Source: an uncultured Carboxylicivirga sp. | GTDB taxonomy: Bacteria; Bacteroidota; Bacteroidia; Bacteroidales; Marinilabiliaceae | DNA length: 64,000 nucleotides | Direction: 5' to 3' | Assembly: GCF_963668385.1 (NCBI RefSeq) | Contig: NZ_OY764327.1 | Location: 3,006,001 to 3,070,000, forward strand | Shown: positions 43,009-52,232 of the stretch, piece by piece | Layout of the letters: each line of letters opens with the position of its first letter | Numbering within the stretch: position 1 is the stretch's first letter | Notes under the pieces: model-generated | Told to the model about the DNA's origin: nothing | The model's database searches: none | Seen by the model: only the letters and a program-made list of their open reading frames with translations | Program-made: the position numbers and the translations under genes

Positions 43009-45108
43009 TTAGCTAATTAAACTCCAATTCATTTTTTCTCTTGATAGCTTGGTTAACTGTTTGTTAAGAATTCGGTTCTCTTTTTTCTCCAAATAGGGGT
43101 CTTCCGTGAGGATGGCTTCAGCTACCTGACGTGCGAATTGTAAGATTTGAGTATCCTTACCCAAATTCGCAATTTTTAAAGAAAAAGGAAGACCTGATTG
43201 TTGTGTGCCTTCTAAATCGCCTGGGCCGCGAAGTTTTAAATCGGCTTCGGCAATTTCAAAACCATCAGTCGATCGAGTCATAATATCCATTCGTTTGCGC
43301 GTATCTTCCGAAAGCTTGTAGCTGGTCATTAGTATGCAATAACTCTGTTCGGCTCCCCGGCCAACTCGTCCCCTGAGCTGATGTAATTGCGAAAGACCAA
43401 AACGTTCGGCACTTTCAATTACCATTACCGATGCATTGGGAACATTTACACCCACTTCGATAACAGTGGTTGAAACTAATATTTGCGAGCTACCAGATGA
43501 AAACTTCTGCATGGCTTCGTCCTTCTCGGCCGGTTTCATCTTCCCATGTACCATACTTACTTTGTAATCGGAAAAAACGCGCTGCATGTATTCGTACCCT
43601 TCAGCCAGATTTTTAAAATCCATCTTTTCCGATTCATCAATTAAAGGATACACCACATAAACCTGACGGCCTTTGTCCAGCTCGCCTTTGATAAACTTAT
43701 TCAGATTGTTTCTTCGGTTGTGGAAATAGTGAGCCGTTTCGATGGGTTTACGACCCGGTGGAAGTTCATCAATAACCGATACATCTAAATCGCCATAAAT
43801 AGTCATGGCGAGGGTACGCGGAATAGGTGTGGCTGTCATCACCAAAATATGAGGGGGCTGATGATTTTTACTCCATAGCTTGGCACGTTGGGCAACTCCA
43901 AAGCGATGCTGCTCATCAATCACCACTAATCCCAGGTTCTGAAACTGTACTTTATCTTCGAGTAGGGCATGTGTACCTATCAAAATTTGCATTTTGCCCG
44001 ATGTTAACTCTGCATCAATCCGATTACGTTCTGCTTTTTTTGTTGAGCCGGTTAATAAAGCACAGCTTACATCCAAGCCTTCGAGCATTTCGCTAATGGT
44101 CTCGAAATGCTGGGTAGCCAGTATTTCGGTAGGGGCCATTAAACAAGCTTGAAAAGTATTATCCAAAGCTATTAGCATCACCATTAATGCTACGAGTGTT
44201 TTACCTGATCCAACATCGCCCTGAAGCAAACGGTTCATTTGTTTGCCCGATCCCATATCGCGACGTATTTCTTTTATCACCCGCTTTTGCGCATTGGTTA
44301 ACTCAAAAGGTAGTTTTTGCTGATAAAACGAATTGAGATAATCGCCCACCACCGAAAAGTTAAACCCTTTAATATGGCGTCCGCGCTGATTGCGCTGCTT
44401 TAGTATATTAAGCTGAATGTAAAATAACTCTTCGAACTTCAATCGGAACTGCGCCTTCTCCAAAGCTTGAGTGTTGGGAGGGAAGTGCACCGTTTTTAAA
44501 CTCTCGTGAAGTTGAAGCAGTTTGTACTTTTGAATAATAAAGGCAGGCAAGGTTTCTGGTATCTTTCCCTGAAAAGAAAGAAAAACGTTTTGTTGCAATT
44601 TTTGAATGGCCTTTGAGTTTAAAAAGCCTTTCTTCATGCGCTCGGTGGTATTGTAAAAGCCCTGAAGGGCTGCCGAAATTTTGTACTGGCCGTTTTCGAC
44701 CTTGTCCATCTCTGGATGCACAATGTTATACTGTCCGTTAAACGAGCTGGGTTTTCCAAATACAATGTACTCGGCATTGGGGTTAATACTATCCTTAATA
44801 TACTTCTGACCTTTAAACCAAACCAGTTCGATAACACCCGTACCATCCGAAAACATTGCAGTAAGACGAGCCTGGCGTTCAGTACCTACTGTTTTGAGCG
44901 AGGTAAACTTACCTTTTAATTGGATGTAAGCATGTTTTGAATCAATGTCGCGAATGGAATAGAACTTACTTCGATCAACATATTTATAAGGAAAATAATA
45001 CAAAAGATCTTCGTACGAAGCTACCTTAAGCTCTTTTTGCAAAAGCTCTGCTTTTTTGGGCCCAACGCCCGGAAGATAGGTAATATTTAGTGCCGCCAAC
45101 TCAGACAT
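43009..45108 (-). CDS. recG: ATP-dependent DNA helicase RecG
   Basis: A branch-migration helicase for stalled forks and recombination. The 699 residues include an N-terminal wedge/OB domain (about 60-160, LKGKFTSLKTVGTERQARL), Walker A GDVGSGKTLVALM near residue 300 and DEQHRFG. TATPIPRTLAMTIYGDLDVS and VGRGAEQSYC also match RecG. The C-terminal helicase half ends in a normal RecG tail. ATG at 45108 (MSELAALNITYLPGVGPKK) is the natural start. Single gene, preceded by a 19-bp inverted repeat. Confidence 0.97.
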   Translation of the reverse strand: MSELAALNITYLPGVGPKKAELLQKELKVASYEDLLYYFPYKYVDRSKFYSIRDIDSKHAYIQLKGKFTSLKTVGTERQARLTAMFSDGTGVIELVWFKGQKYIKDSINPNAEYIVFGKPSSFNGQYNIVHPEMDKVENGQYKISAALQGFYNTTERMKKGFLNSKAIQKLQQNVFLSFQGKIPETLPAFIIQKYKLLQLHESLKTVHFPPNTQALEKAQFRLKFEELFYIQLNILKQRNQRGRHIKGFNFSVVGDYLNSFYQQKLPFELTNAQKRVIKEIRRDMGSGKQMNRLLQGDVGSGKTLVALMVMLIALDNTFQACLMAPTEILATQHFETISEMLEGLDVSCALLTGSTKKAERNRIDAELTSGKMQILIGTHALLEDKVQFQNLGLVVIDEQHRFGVAQRAKLWSKNHQPPHILVMTATPIPRTLAMTIYGDLDVSVIDELPPGRKPIETAHYFHNRRNNLNKFIKGELDKGRQVYVVYPLIDESEKMDFKNLAEGYEYMQRVFSDYKVSMVHGKMKPAEKDEAMQKFSSGSSQILVSTTVIEVGVNVPNASVMVIESAERFGLSQLHQLRGRVGRGAEQSYCILMTSYKLSEDTRKRMDIMTRSTDGFEIAEADLKLRGPGDLEGTQQSGLPFSLKIANLGKDTQILQFARQVAEAILTEDPYLEKKENRILNKQLTKLSREKMNWSLIS

Positions 45109-45126
45109 GCAGCAAAAATAGTAAAA

Positions 45127-45176
45127 CAAAATGTATATGACTTGCTTTATTAATTAGGCAAGTCATATACATTTTG
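45127..45176. terminator. 19-bp perfect inverted repeat between lipoprotein gene and recG
   Basis: Arms at 45127-45145 and 45158-45176 (starting CAAAATGTATATGACTTGC) are exactly complementary, separated by 12 bases. On the minus strand a T-rich stretch follows (TTTTGTTTTACTATTTTT), so it may terminate the lipoprotein transcript. It is AT-rich for a terminator and ends 19 bases before the recG ATG. Confidence 0.55.
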
Positions 45177-45316
45177 ATTATTGTTCTCTCTCTCTTTCCG
45201 TAAGTTCAAATATATCTTAATAATGCTCAGTGAATTATTGGTACTAGCAATTATTTATCTCAGTTGTATAAAAAACGACGTTAAACAATTATTTTCCGTT
45301 TCTGTATTATTATCTG

Positions 45317-46129
45317 TTAGTTTATCAAATCAGCAAGTGAATCAATATAGGTCCAACCAGCTTCGTCAATGCCACTGTGGTTGGTGATTGACCAAATTAA
45401 AGTTTGTAATTTGCTTCGCATGGCATCGTATTCTTCTCGTTCATCTTCCGAAAAGTGAATGGTGTCAATTTTTTTACCACTTAGTCGAGTCGTTAAATGT
45501 CCTATATGTTTCGAGGAAGCAATACCTCTTAGCTGATACGTAAGCGTTTCATCACTTCCTAATTTTCCTTCGTTAACGCAGTATAGATTAAGGCGGATAT
45601 TAACAGCTCCACGTCCCATAATTTTGATGGCTACTTCCTGAATTAATATTCCATTTTGATAACCTTCCTGGTCGCATTCAAATACTAATCCTGCAGGTAG
45701 TACTATTTCTTTTATTAAATCGGTTAAGTTTACAAAAGTTAGATTAAGCGCTACCCATTGGCCACCACTTCCGTGCTCACATGTTCCACCTTGCCCTCCT
45801 TGATGTGTACAGCCATCGTCGCCACAACCTCCTCCAGAATGGTTTTCACTGTCGCCACCATCGTGATGGTCTCCATCGCTTTCTCCATCGTCACTGGATG
45901 TACTTTTTAAGATCGAAGCTTGTAACGAAATATCGCTAAGGCTACCTTTTATTTCACCATCAATTGCAACTCCATCGGGTAAAGAAAAAGTTCCTAAAAC
46001 CTCAATTTGTCCTGGGGTATTTCCCATACCGGGGATATTGCCCGGTGTATCGTTCAAATCAATATCTTCTGAGCAAGAAATACCCATCAGGGTAATACCT
46101 GCAAAAAGTGAGTAAAGTAATTTTTTCAT
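45317..46129 (-). CDS. Lipoprotein with a His/Asp/Gly/Cys-rich central segment
   Basis: 270 residues. The signal peptide ends at GISC (cysteine 19, plausible lipidation). A proline/glycine linker follows (NIPGMGNTPGQ). Residues 78-122 are a low-complexity stretch of Asp, Gly, His and Ser with three cysteines (C102, C107, C117), reminiscent of metal-binding loops. The remainder looks like a beta domain with charged strands. I recognise no family. It is divergent from the LuxR-type regulator 307 bases away, so shared control is possible. The inverted repeat at 45127 lies downstream. Confidence 0.7.
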   Translation of the reverse strand: MKKLLYSLFAGITLMGISCSEDIDLNDTPGNIPGMGNTPGQIEVLGTFSLPDGVAIDGEIKGSLSDISLQASILKSTSSDDGESDGDHHDGGDSENHSGGGCGDDGCTHQGGQGGTCEHGSGGQWVALNLTFVNLTDLIKEIVLPAGLVFECDQEGYQNGILIQEVAIKIMGRGAVNIRLNLYCVNEGKLGSDETLTYQLRGIASSKHIGHLTTRLSGKKIDTIHFSEDEREEYDAMRSKLQTLIWSITNHSGIDEAGWTYIDSLADLIN

Positions 46130-46436
46130 TTTGTACTAGATTTTAATGAATAAAAAGGATCTGCGGTTTTTACTCCTCAATCTGCGGTTGAAGTGTTAAA
46201 TTACTAAATAGGATATAAGGTAATATGCATACATAATAATTTAAGTGGTGGTTGAGTTTAAATTATTATGTAATTAAAAAGATAGTGCAATTTAAGAGGA
46301 AGAATTGAAAATGTCAATTAATAAAAAGTGTTTTATCCTAACTTGTTGTTTGTTTTAATAAGTAGATAAAGATGTTTGTTTTTCTGGACTTTATGGTATA
46401 ATGATTGTATTTTAAAGGTGAGCAAACTTGAAAACA
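46130..46436. other. Divergent intergenic region between His-rich lipoprotein and LuxR-type regulator
   Basis: 307 AT-rich bases with no supported gene. It presumably holds promoters for both directions. A TATAAT-like hexamer at about 46396 is noted but does not fit Bacteroidota consensus, and no clear operator palindrome was found. Confidence 0.5.
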
Positions 46437-47120
46437 ATGTCAATAAATATTGCGATTATTTATAACCATCAACTTTGGGGTGATGCTTTGCACTCATTAA
46501 TAAATAACAAAAAAGGCTTTAGGGTATCAAAGGTTTTTGCCGAGAGAAAGATAAAGGTATGGGCAAATGAAAAAGACTCGATTTGCTTAATGGAAGGTAC
46601 CTATCCTGATGCATTGGTGCTAAATAATTTAAAGAAATTAAAAAAAATCGGATTAAAAGTAATATTCGTTGGGTATTTGCTCGATAACGAGTTTGTTGAA
46701 CTTCTGCTAAATGAAGGTGTGGATGGTTACGTTTTAAAAACCTGCTGTAAAGATAGTTTGTTCGAAGCAATACAGAGGGTAGATAGTGGTACCAAATACT
46801 TTTGTGGACCGGTTACTGAGGTGTTGTCAGGTCGTTTAATGGCAAAGCATACAAAACCATTATTAACGCACCGTGAGCAGGAAGTATTAGTTGAAATAGT
46901 ATGCATGAAAAAGTCACACGAAATTGCCGAAAGTCTTAATATAAGTGTAGCTACAGTTCGAACTCATCGAAAAAATATCATGCGCAAATTCGGAAGTAAA
47001 AACTACCTGGGTTTACTACGTTATGCCTGTAGAGAAGGAATCTTGGATGCTCCAGGAGAAAAATTTTGTGTGGGTTGTAAAAAATCAAAATGCGAAAGTG
47101 CACAAATTGGGTATAGCTGA
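46437..47120 (+). CDS. LuxR/NarL-type regulator with degenerate receiver and Cys-rich tail
   Basis: 227 residues. The N-terminal half has receiver-like spacing, but key residues are missing: the acidic pair is YN (AIIYNHQLW), the phospho-acceptor site reads LVLNNLKK, and the switch residue is not Thr/Ser. The lysine in GYVLKTC is kept. The LuxR helix-turn-helix is at about 135-195 (LLTHREQEVLVEIVCMKKSHEIAESLNISVATVRTHRKNIMRKFG). The C-terminus carries CVGCKKSKC, a possible metal or redox site. ATG at 46437 is used; a TTG nine bases upstream has a better-spaced AGGTGAG and is an alternative. Confidence 0.85.
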   Translation: MSINIAIIYNHQLWGDALHSLINNKKGFRVSKVFAERKIKVWANEKDSICLMEGTYPDALVLNNLKKLKKIGLKVIFVGYLLDNEFVELLLNEGVDGYVLKTCCKDSLFEAIQRVDSGTKYFCGPVTEVLSGRLMAKHTKPLLTHREQEVLVEIVCMKKSHEIAESLNISVATVRTHRKNIMRKFGSKNYLGLLRYACREGILDAPGEKFCVGCKKSKCESAQIGYS

Positions 47121-47285
47121 TGCATTTTTGTTGTAGGTTATTTCATTTATGTGTGTATTGAAGTGTCACAAACTAGCTAGTAAATTTATCTAATATTACA
47201 GTTTGTTATTGTTTGTTTGTAGGTGGTGTAAATAAAACAATAAAAATAATTAAGCTGTGTTGTATTTAATTTAATCTAGTTGGTC

Positions 47286-48437
47286 ATGAAGAAATTTGGA
47301 TTTTTTATTTGGGTTATGATTCTTTCAGCTTTACTAGTGGGGTGTGAAAGATGGGGTGGTAGATTGGATAATCTTGACAGTGATCGCCCAAGTGATGTGG
47401 GACCGGAGTCTGGACAAAGGGGAAATGGTGGTTCAACAGATTTAGGATCTTTGTATGGTGATTTGTATTTTATTCTACGGAATAGCGATGGTACTCCTGT
47501 GTATAATCATGGTTTTGTACAACCATTGGCCTATGTAAATGATGAACCTTTTACTTATACTGAAGGTAATGAGGTTATTCAATATGTATGTGCAATTGAT
47601 ACAATAGAAGGCGAATTGATTGTTAATACTTTTATTGATGAATTTGGTGTAGAGTCTTCATTTCCACAGAACGATGGTAACGTTTATGGGGCCATGGAAG
47701 TTGAGTTTGGTCGAACCAGTATATTTAGATCACCTCAAAAAGTGTTGGATCAGGCATTAGAAGAAGCAATGAGTGGATTGGCAGAGGTTGAGGATATTAG
47801 TACACTGAGGGTAGATTTTTGTGGCCGATTATTTGGTGTTCGCCCCGATGGTACAGAGAAAACCATTGATTCGCCTCGTGAAAATATGGCGATCTACCAA
47901 AGCTTAATGGAAAATGAAGGATATCAAGGGTTAATTGCAATTTGCGATAGCAAAGGTTATCAGCATTTGAAAGATTTCTTTAATAGTTGGAGTTATCATT
48001 ATTTGCACTGTGCCGCCGGTTGTCTTTCTGCGGCAAATGACAAAACAGGTACAATGAGTGTGAATAAGCTTGAATATTTAAATGCTTTTAAAAATATTAT
48101 TGGTACCAACCCAATCAGTGATGAATTGGGTAAGTTGTATTTTAACTATTCCGCATTTACTTATACTCGTGATTATTGGAAAGATGTTAAAATAGGATTC
48201 CTTGTATGGAATGGAGTTTATGATACAGAACCAGTAGTTACTTTTACCGTGTACCAATTATTTGATATGGGAATAGGTGAAGCTTTTGGTTATGGAACAG
48301 CTCCATCGTTTACAACCCGGTCTGATAATGGTTGGGCAAAGTACACAGAAGTTGGTGGATTTGCTCAGTTTGCCGATGATTGTAATCAGGTTTTAGAATA
48401 TGTACACGAAGATTCAAACATTGTTTGGGTGTATTAG
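47286..48437 (+). CDS. Unrecognised lipoprotein
   Basis: The 383 residues start with a signal peptide and lipobox (ALLVGC, cysteine near residue 19). A Gly/Asp-rich linker follows (GPESGQRGNGGS), then a large domain of unknown fold with beta-like N-terminal strands (LYGDLYFILRNSDG) and many aromatic residues (SWSYHYLHCAAGC, AFTYTRDYWKD). No enzyme or repeat motif is recognised. ATG at 47286 was preferred to a TTG two codons upstream. It lies between the LuxR-type regulator and the subtilase, and a terminator-like hairpin follows at 48464. Confidence 0.7.
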   Translation: MKKFGFFIWVMILSALLVGCERWGGRLDNLDSDRPSDVGPESGQRGNGGSTDLGSLYGDLYFILRNSDGTPVYNHGFVQPLAYVNDEPFTYTEGNEVIQYVCAIDTIEGELIVNTFIDEFGVESSFPQNDGNVYGAMEVEFGRTSIFRSPQKVLDQALEEAMSGLAEVEDISTLRVDFCGRLFGVRPDGTEKTIDSPRENMAIYQSLMENEGYQGLIAICDSKGYQHLKDFFNSWSYHYLHCAAGCLSAANDKTGTMSVNKLEYLNAFKNIIGTNPISDELGKLYFNYSAFTYTRDYWKDVKIGFLVWNGVYDTEPVVTFTVYQLFDMGIGEAFGYGTAPSFTTRSDNGWAKYTEVGGFAQFADDCNQVLEYVHEDSNIVWVY

Positions 48438-48463
48438 GTGTCTTATCTACTCTTAACTATCAG

Positions 48464-48490
48464 CCAGCCATTTTATATGGCTGGTATTTT
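48464..48490 (+). terminator. Terminator or attenuator immediately before the subtilase start
   Basis: A perfect 8-bp stem CCAGCCAT/ATGGCTGG (48464-48471 with 48477-48484, loop TTTAT) is followed by TATTTTTA. It ends about ten bases before the subtilase ATG at 48500, leaving no room for a promoter in between. Confidence 0.75.
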
Positions 48491-48499
48491 TACATATGC

Positions 48500-51262
48500 A
48501 TGAAAACCATAGCTGTTATATTAATTATTGTTTTGAGTTTTACTGTTTGTAAATCACAATCAGCTTATCTTAATAAATCGAAGGAGCAATTGATTCAATT
48601 TTCCAATCTTCAGGATAGGCTTTATAAGCAGAAACATAATGAGGCAATTAAGCTAACCCAAAGACATAATATTCCAAGTCAGATATTATATGATAAGGGA
48701 GGAGGAGTTGCAGCTCTACAGTATTTTTACAATGATAAACCGGTTTATTTTATAACGCATAATATAAATGCGGCTGCAACTACATCGGCTGATTTATTAT
48801 GGTCAGAATATAATATGGGATTTTGGTTAAATGGCGACTCCGTTGAAATTGGTTTATGGGATGGAGGTGCTGTTTTTAAAGCGCATCAGGAATTTTCAAC
48901 TTGTCCTGAAAAAATTTGGCAACGAGATATGCCTGTTGTAACCTTAAATCATGCAACTCATGTTTCAGGAACCATAAATGCAGAAGGAATCAAAGCAGAA
49001 TCTATAGGAATGGCTCCTCGATCTCAGTTGTTTGCCTATGATTTTAATAATAATATGGCCGAAATTGCAATTGCAGCATCAGAAAATCTTCTTCTTTCCA
49101 ATCATTCATACGGAAAAATATGCGGTTGGACTTATAATCCTTCAAACGAAAACTGGTTTTGGTATGGAGATGCTTCACTAAATACCGTTACAGATGTTGA
49201 TTTCGGTTATTATGACTCTTTAAGTTATAATATGGACTTTATATCTTATTATGCGCCCAATTATCTTATTGTAAAATCGGCGGGTAACGATAGAGGGGAA
49301 GGTCCATTAGAACAGCCTGTAGATCATTACGAGTGGCAGGATGGATGGTTTAAATGTGATGAAGTTCATGATTTAGATGGTGGATTAGAAGGCTACCAAA
49401 CTGTTTCGTCGATGGCAACAGCTAAAAATATTTTGGTGGTAGGATCTGTTCAGGATTTACCACAGGGATATCAAGATGCAGAATCGGTGCAGATAGAGTC
49501 ATATAGTGCATTTGGACCGACATTAGATGGCCGAATAAAGCCTGATGTTGTCGCCAATGGTTCGTATGTATATTCGTGTGTTGCCGATGGTGATAAAGTA
49601 TATGAAGTATATAGTGGAACTTCAATGTCGACAGCAAATGCAACTGGTTCTATTGCTTTATTATTGCAGTTACAAAAGCAGTTGCAACCTGATGTTGATT
49701 TGTGGTCGTCTACAATAAAAGCTTTGTTGATTCATACAGCAGATGAGTGTGGAACAGCTATTGGTCCGGATTATCGATACGGATATGGCTTGATCAATTC
49801 CTATAAAGCAGCAATTTTATTAAAAAACAATGTTTCTTCTGGAGGTAGTTTGATTACTGAGTCGATTATTAATAAAGGAGAAAGTTGTGAAGATGTTATT
49901 GTAATTAATGAGGCTTGCGACGAATTGAAGCTTACCCTTTGTTGGACCGATCCTCCGGGGAATGTATATGATTATTTAAATGAGGAATCAAATCTTACCA
50001 ATGATCTGGATTTAACTTTACAGGATGAAACTGGAAATATTTATTATCCATGGAAGCTCAATTCAAATAATCCAAATTCACCAGCAGTCAATGGCGAGAA
50101 TCATATAGACAATGTTGAACAGATTGTTGTTAAAAATCCTTTGCCAGGAAATTATACTATTAAAATTAATGGAGAAAGAATTCATACGGATGTAGGTCAG
50201 TCGTATAGTTTAATTAAGCAAGGACAAACAGTACAGCAAGGTTTACAGCCTCCTGTAAATTTATTTCATCGGGTAGAAGATTGTAATATAAGGCTTTGTT
50301 GGGAAGCTCCTTGGGGAGCAGAACCATCTTCCTATTTGATATATCAGAATAATCAATTTATCGGAGCAAGTGATGATACTACTTATGTAATAAGTAATGT
50401 CGAGGAGGGTGTTGAATATGCATTTCATGTTTCAGCATTATACAATTCAAATATTGAGAGTGAAAGTTTGCCATCAAATCGAATTATTGCAAAGCGAGTG
50501 CAACAGTTGGAATTACCTTATATAGCAAATTTTGATGAAGGATTTCAGGGATGGGAGATCCAACATAATGACTATGGTTGGCGCTGGGGTACGCGAGATT
50601 CGTTGACATCTTATTATTTGAATTTTGATAACAATGAAACCCCATTTCTGTGGATTGACTCAGGATTATTATATGAGAGTTCACATGTAACTGATATTGC
50701 TTGGTTACCTCCTGTGAACTTAAATGGTGCAGATAACATTTCGCTCTCGTTTGATTATGTTTTAGTAACGGATCGATATGATGTAATTGATGATCTGTTT
50801 GTTGTTTGTCGTCAGGTGGGAGATAGGAATTGGGAAAAGATTGCCGAACTGACAACAATTTCTGATTGGAGCCCTTTTGCGTTTACTATTCCAACTAAAT
50901 ATGCAAAAATAAATATGCAAATTGGTTTTTATTACGATGATTATTATCGTAGGGGGATGGGAGCGGCAATTGATAATGTTTCTTTAATTGCTGATTTTAC
51001 CACGAATGTCGAAACGATGCAAGTAATAGATTATCAAGTACAGGTTAATAATCGGGAAGTTTATTTAGTATCGGACAAAAATATCACATCTTCTATTAAT
51101 TGGTCTGTTTATGATGTAGCAGGGCGAATATTAAATGCAGGAGGTGTTGATATTTTTGATGGACGAGCAAGTTTTAATATTGGTGATGTAGGTAGTCAGA
51201 TTGTAATTCTTAAAGTGCAAGACTTTCAAAATATTAGTTGTTTCAAATTGTATTTGGACTAG
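48500..51262 (+). CDS. Secreted subtilisin-family serine protease with T9SS sorting domain
   Basis: 920 residues. The order is a signal peptide (about 1-20), a propeptide-like region and an S8 domain with catalytic D121 (GLWDGG), H154 (NHATHVSGT) and S375 (SGTSMSTAN). A beta-sandwich similar to the C-terminal domain of KP-43-type subtilases lies at about 455-575. A fibronectin type III-like segment (about 590-675) and a cleaved-adhesin-like domain (about 685-835, beginning FDEGFQGWEI) follow. The T9SS type A sorting tail (about 845-920) has VYDVAGRILNAGG. It should be secreted through the outer membrane by T9SS. ATG at 48500 gives the signal peptide. It is likely regulated by the hairpin just upstream. 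Confidence 0.92.
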   Translation: MKTIAVILIIVLSFTVCKSQSAYLNKSKEQLIQFSNLQDRLYKQKHNEAIKLTQRHNIPSQILYDKGGGVAALQYFYNDKPVYFITHNINAAATTSADLLWSEYNMGFWLNGDSVEIGLWDGGAVFKAHQEFSTCPEKIWQRDMPVVTLNHATHVSGTINAEGIKAESIGMAPRSQLFAYDFNNNMAEIAIAASENLLLSNHSYGKICGWTYNPSNENWFWYGDASLNTVTDVDFGYYDSLSYNMDFISYYAPNYLIVKSAGNDRGEGPLEQPVDHYEWQDGWFKCDEVHDLDGGLEGYQTVSSMATAKNILVVGSVQDLPQGYQDAESVQIESYSAFGPTLDGRIKPDVVANGSYVYSCVADGDKVYEVYSGTSMSTANATGSIALLLQLQKQLQPDVDLWSSTIKALLIHTADECGTAIGPDYRYGYGLINSYKAAILLKNNVSSGGSLITESIINKGESCEDVIVINEACDELKLTLCWTDPPGNVYDYLNEESNLTNDLDLTLQDETGNIYYPWKLNSNNPNSPAVNGENHIDNVEQIVVKNPLPGNYTIKINGERIHTDVGQSYSLIKQGQTVQQGLQPPVNLFHRVEDCNIRLCWEAPWGAEPSSYLIYQNNQFIGASDDTTYVISNVEEGVEYAFHVSALYNSNIESESLPSNRIIAKRVQQLELPYIANFDEGFQGWEIQHNDYGWRWGTRDSLTSYYLNFDNNETPFLWIDSGLLYESSHVTDIAWLPPVNLNGADNISLSFDYVLVTDRYDVIDDLFVVCRQVGDRNWEKIAELTTISDWSPFAFTIPTKYAKINMQIGFYYDDYYRRGMGAAIDNVSLIADFTTNVETMQVIDYQVQVNNREVYLVSDKNITSSINWSVYDVAGRILNAGGVDIFDGRASFNIGDVGSQIVILKVQDFQNISCFKLYLD

Positions 51263-51384
51263 AAGTTTAATAGTAATTGTAAAAAATATAGTAAAAACGT
51301 TAACATTATATGAGTATGAGAAATTTGGCATGATTTTTACTTATCCCTATCTGTAAGTATTAAACATTTATGGAGGAATCAAAA

Positions 51385-52119
51385 ATGGGAAAATTAAAAT
51401 TATTGTGGTTCGTTGCTGTTTTGGGTGTTTTAACAGTAGCTTGTAATAAGGAAACAGAAACTAGTGGTGTATCAATTGCAACGGTTATTAAAACAGAAGA
51501 TAATTTTTATTTGAAAACTGATAAAGGCAATCATCTTTATCCACAGAGCTCTTCGATTGATCCAGGTCGCTTAGATGATAGTATGAGAGTGGTAGCATAT
51601 TACACTTTAGTTAGCGAAGGCGATGCTGAGGATTTTTACGATTACTATATAAATCTAACAAGCTTGAGTGAAATTCTTACCAAACCTTATTTCACATTTA
51701 CTGCAGAAACAACTGAAGAGGTAAGAGACTCGATTGGTGATGATGCAATACGTGTGCACTCTGCTTGGTTCACCGATCAATATTTAAATCTTGAGTTTGA
51801 ATATCCGGGTGGAGGATATGCTGTTCATTACATTAATTTGGTTATGGACGAAGAGAATTTAACAACCGATGAAGGAGCAATTATTTTGGAATTGAAGCAT
51901 AACGCCAATAACGATCCTTTTTACCGATCGATGTGGTCGTTGGCTGCATTTGACTTAACCGATTTGAAGAGAGAAGATAATGAGCCGGTAGAAATATTGC
52001 TTCGTTGGATAGATAAAGACAATAAGTACTACGAAGAAGAGCTAACTTTTAATTATTTGCAAAAAGAGCCTATGTCTGGTGGTGTTGATGCTCGTGAGTA
52101 TGATCTTTCGATAGAATAA
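51385..52119 (+). CDS. NigD-like lipoprotein
   Basis: A 244-residue lipoprotein (signal with LTVAC, cysteine near residue 20). The N-terminal OB-like part has IATVIKTEDNFYLKTDKGNHLYP and RVVAYYTL. The C-terminal domain (DSIGDDAIRVHSAWFTDQYLNLEFEY to EPVEILLRWIDKDNKYYEEELTFNY) matches the NigD-like family of Bacteroidota, named from a bacteriocin operon but mostly of unknown role. The start is set by a strong GGAGG nine bases before ATG 51385, unusual in this phylum. A hairpin terminator follows at 52149. Confidence 0.85.
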   Translation: MGKLKLLWFVAVLGVLTVACNKETETSGVSIATVIKTEDNFYLKTDKGNHLYPQSSSIDPGRLDDSMRVVAYYTLVSEGDAEDFYDYYINLTSLSEILTKPYFTFTAETTEEVRDSIGDDAIRVHSAWFTDQYLNLEFEYPGGGYAVHYINLVMDEENLTTDEGAIILELKHNANNDPFYRSMWSLAAFDLTDLKREDNEPVEILLRWIDKDNKYYEEELTFNYLQKEPMSGGVDAREYDLSIE

Positions 52120-52148
52120 GGATTTTGCATCTTAATTATTAGTACTAT

Positions 52149-52179
52149 AAAAGCTGATCTTGTTTTAAGGTTAGCTTTT
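52149..52179 (+). terminator. Terminator after the NigD-like gene
   Basis: A 13-bp stem with two G-T pairs (AAAAGCTGATCTT at 52149-52161 with AAGGTTAGCTTTT at 52167-52179, loop of five) ends in TTTT. It lies 29 bases beyond the NigD-like stop. Confidence 0.85.
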
Positions 52180-52232
52180 GTATTTTTTATAGCCTGCAGC
52201 TTTAGTCTGAATAATAATTGTATATTGCATTA

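Noticed and set aside
45181-45387. Plus-strand 68-codon frame
   Set aside because: Overlaps the 3' end of the His/Cys-rich lipoprotein gene in antisense; hydrophobic by composition only.
46390-46405. TATAAT-like hexamer before the LuxR-type regulator
   Set aside because: Bacteroidota use TAnnTTTG and the spacing to a -35 element is poor, so it is probably chance in AT-rich DNA.
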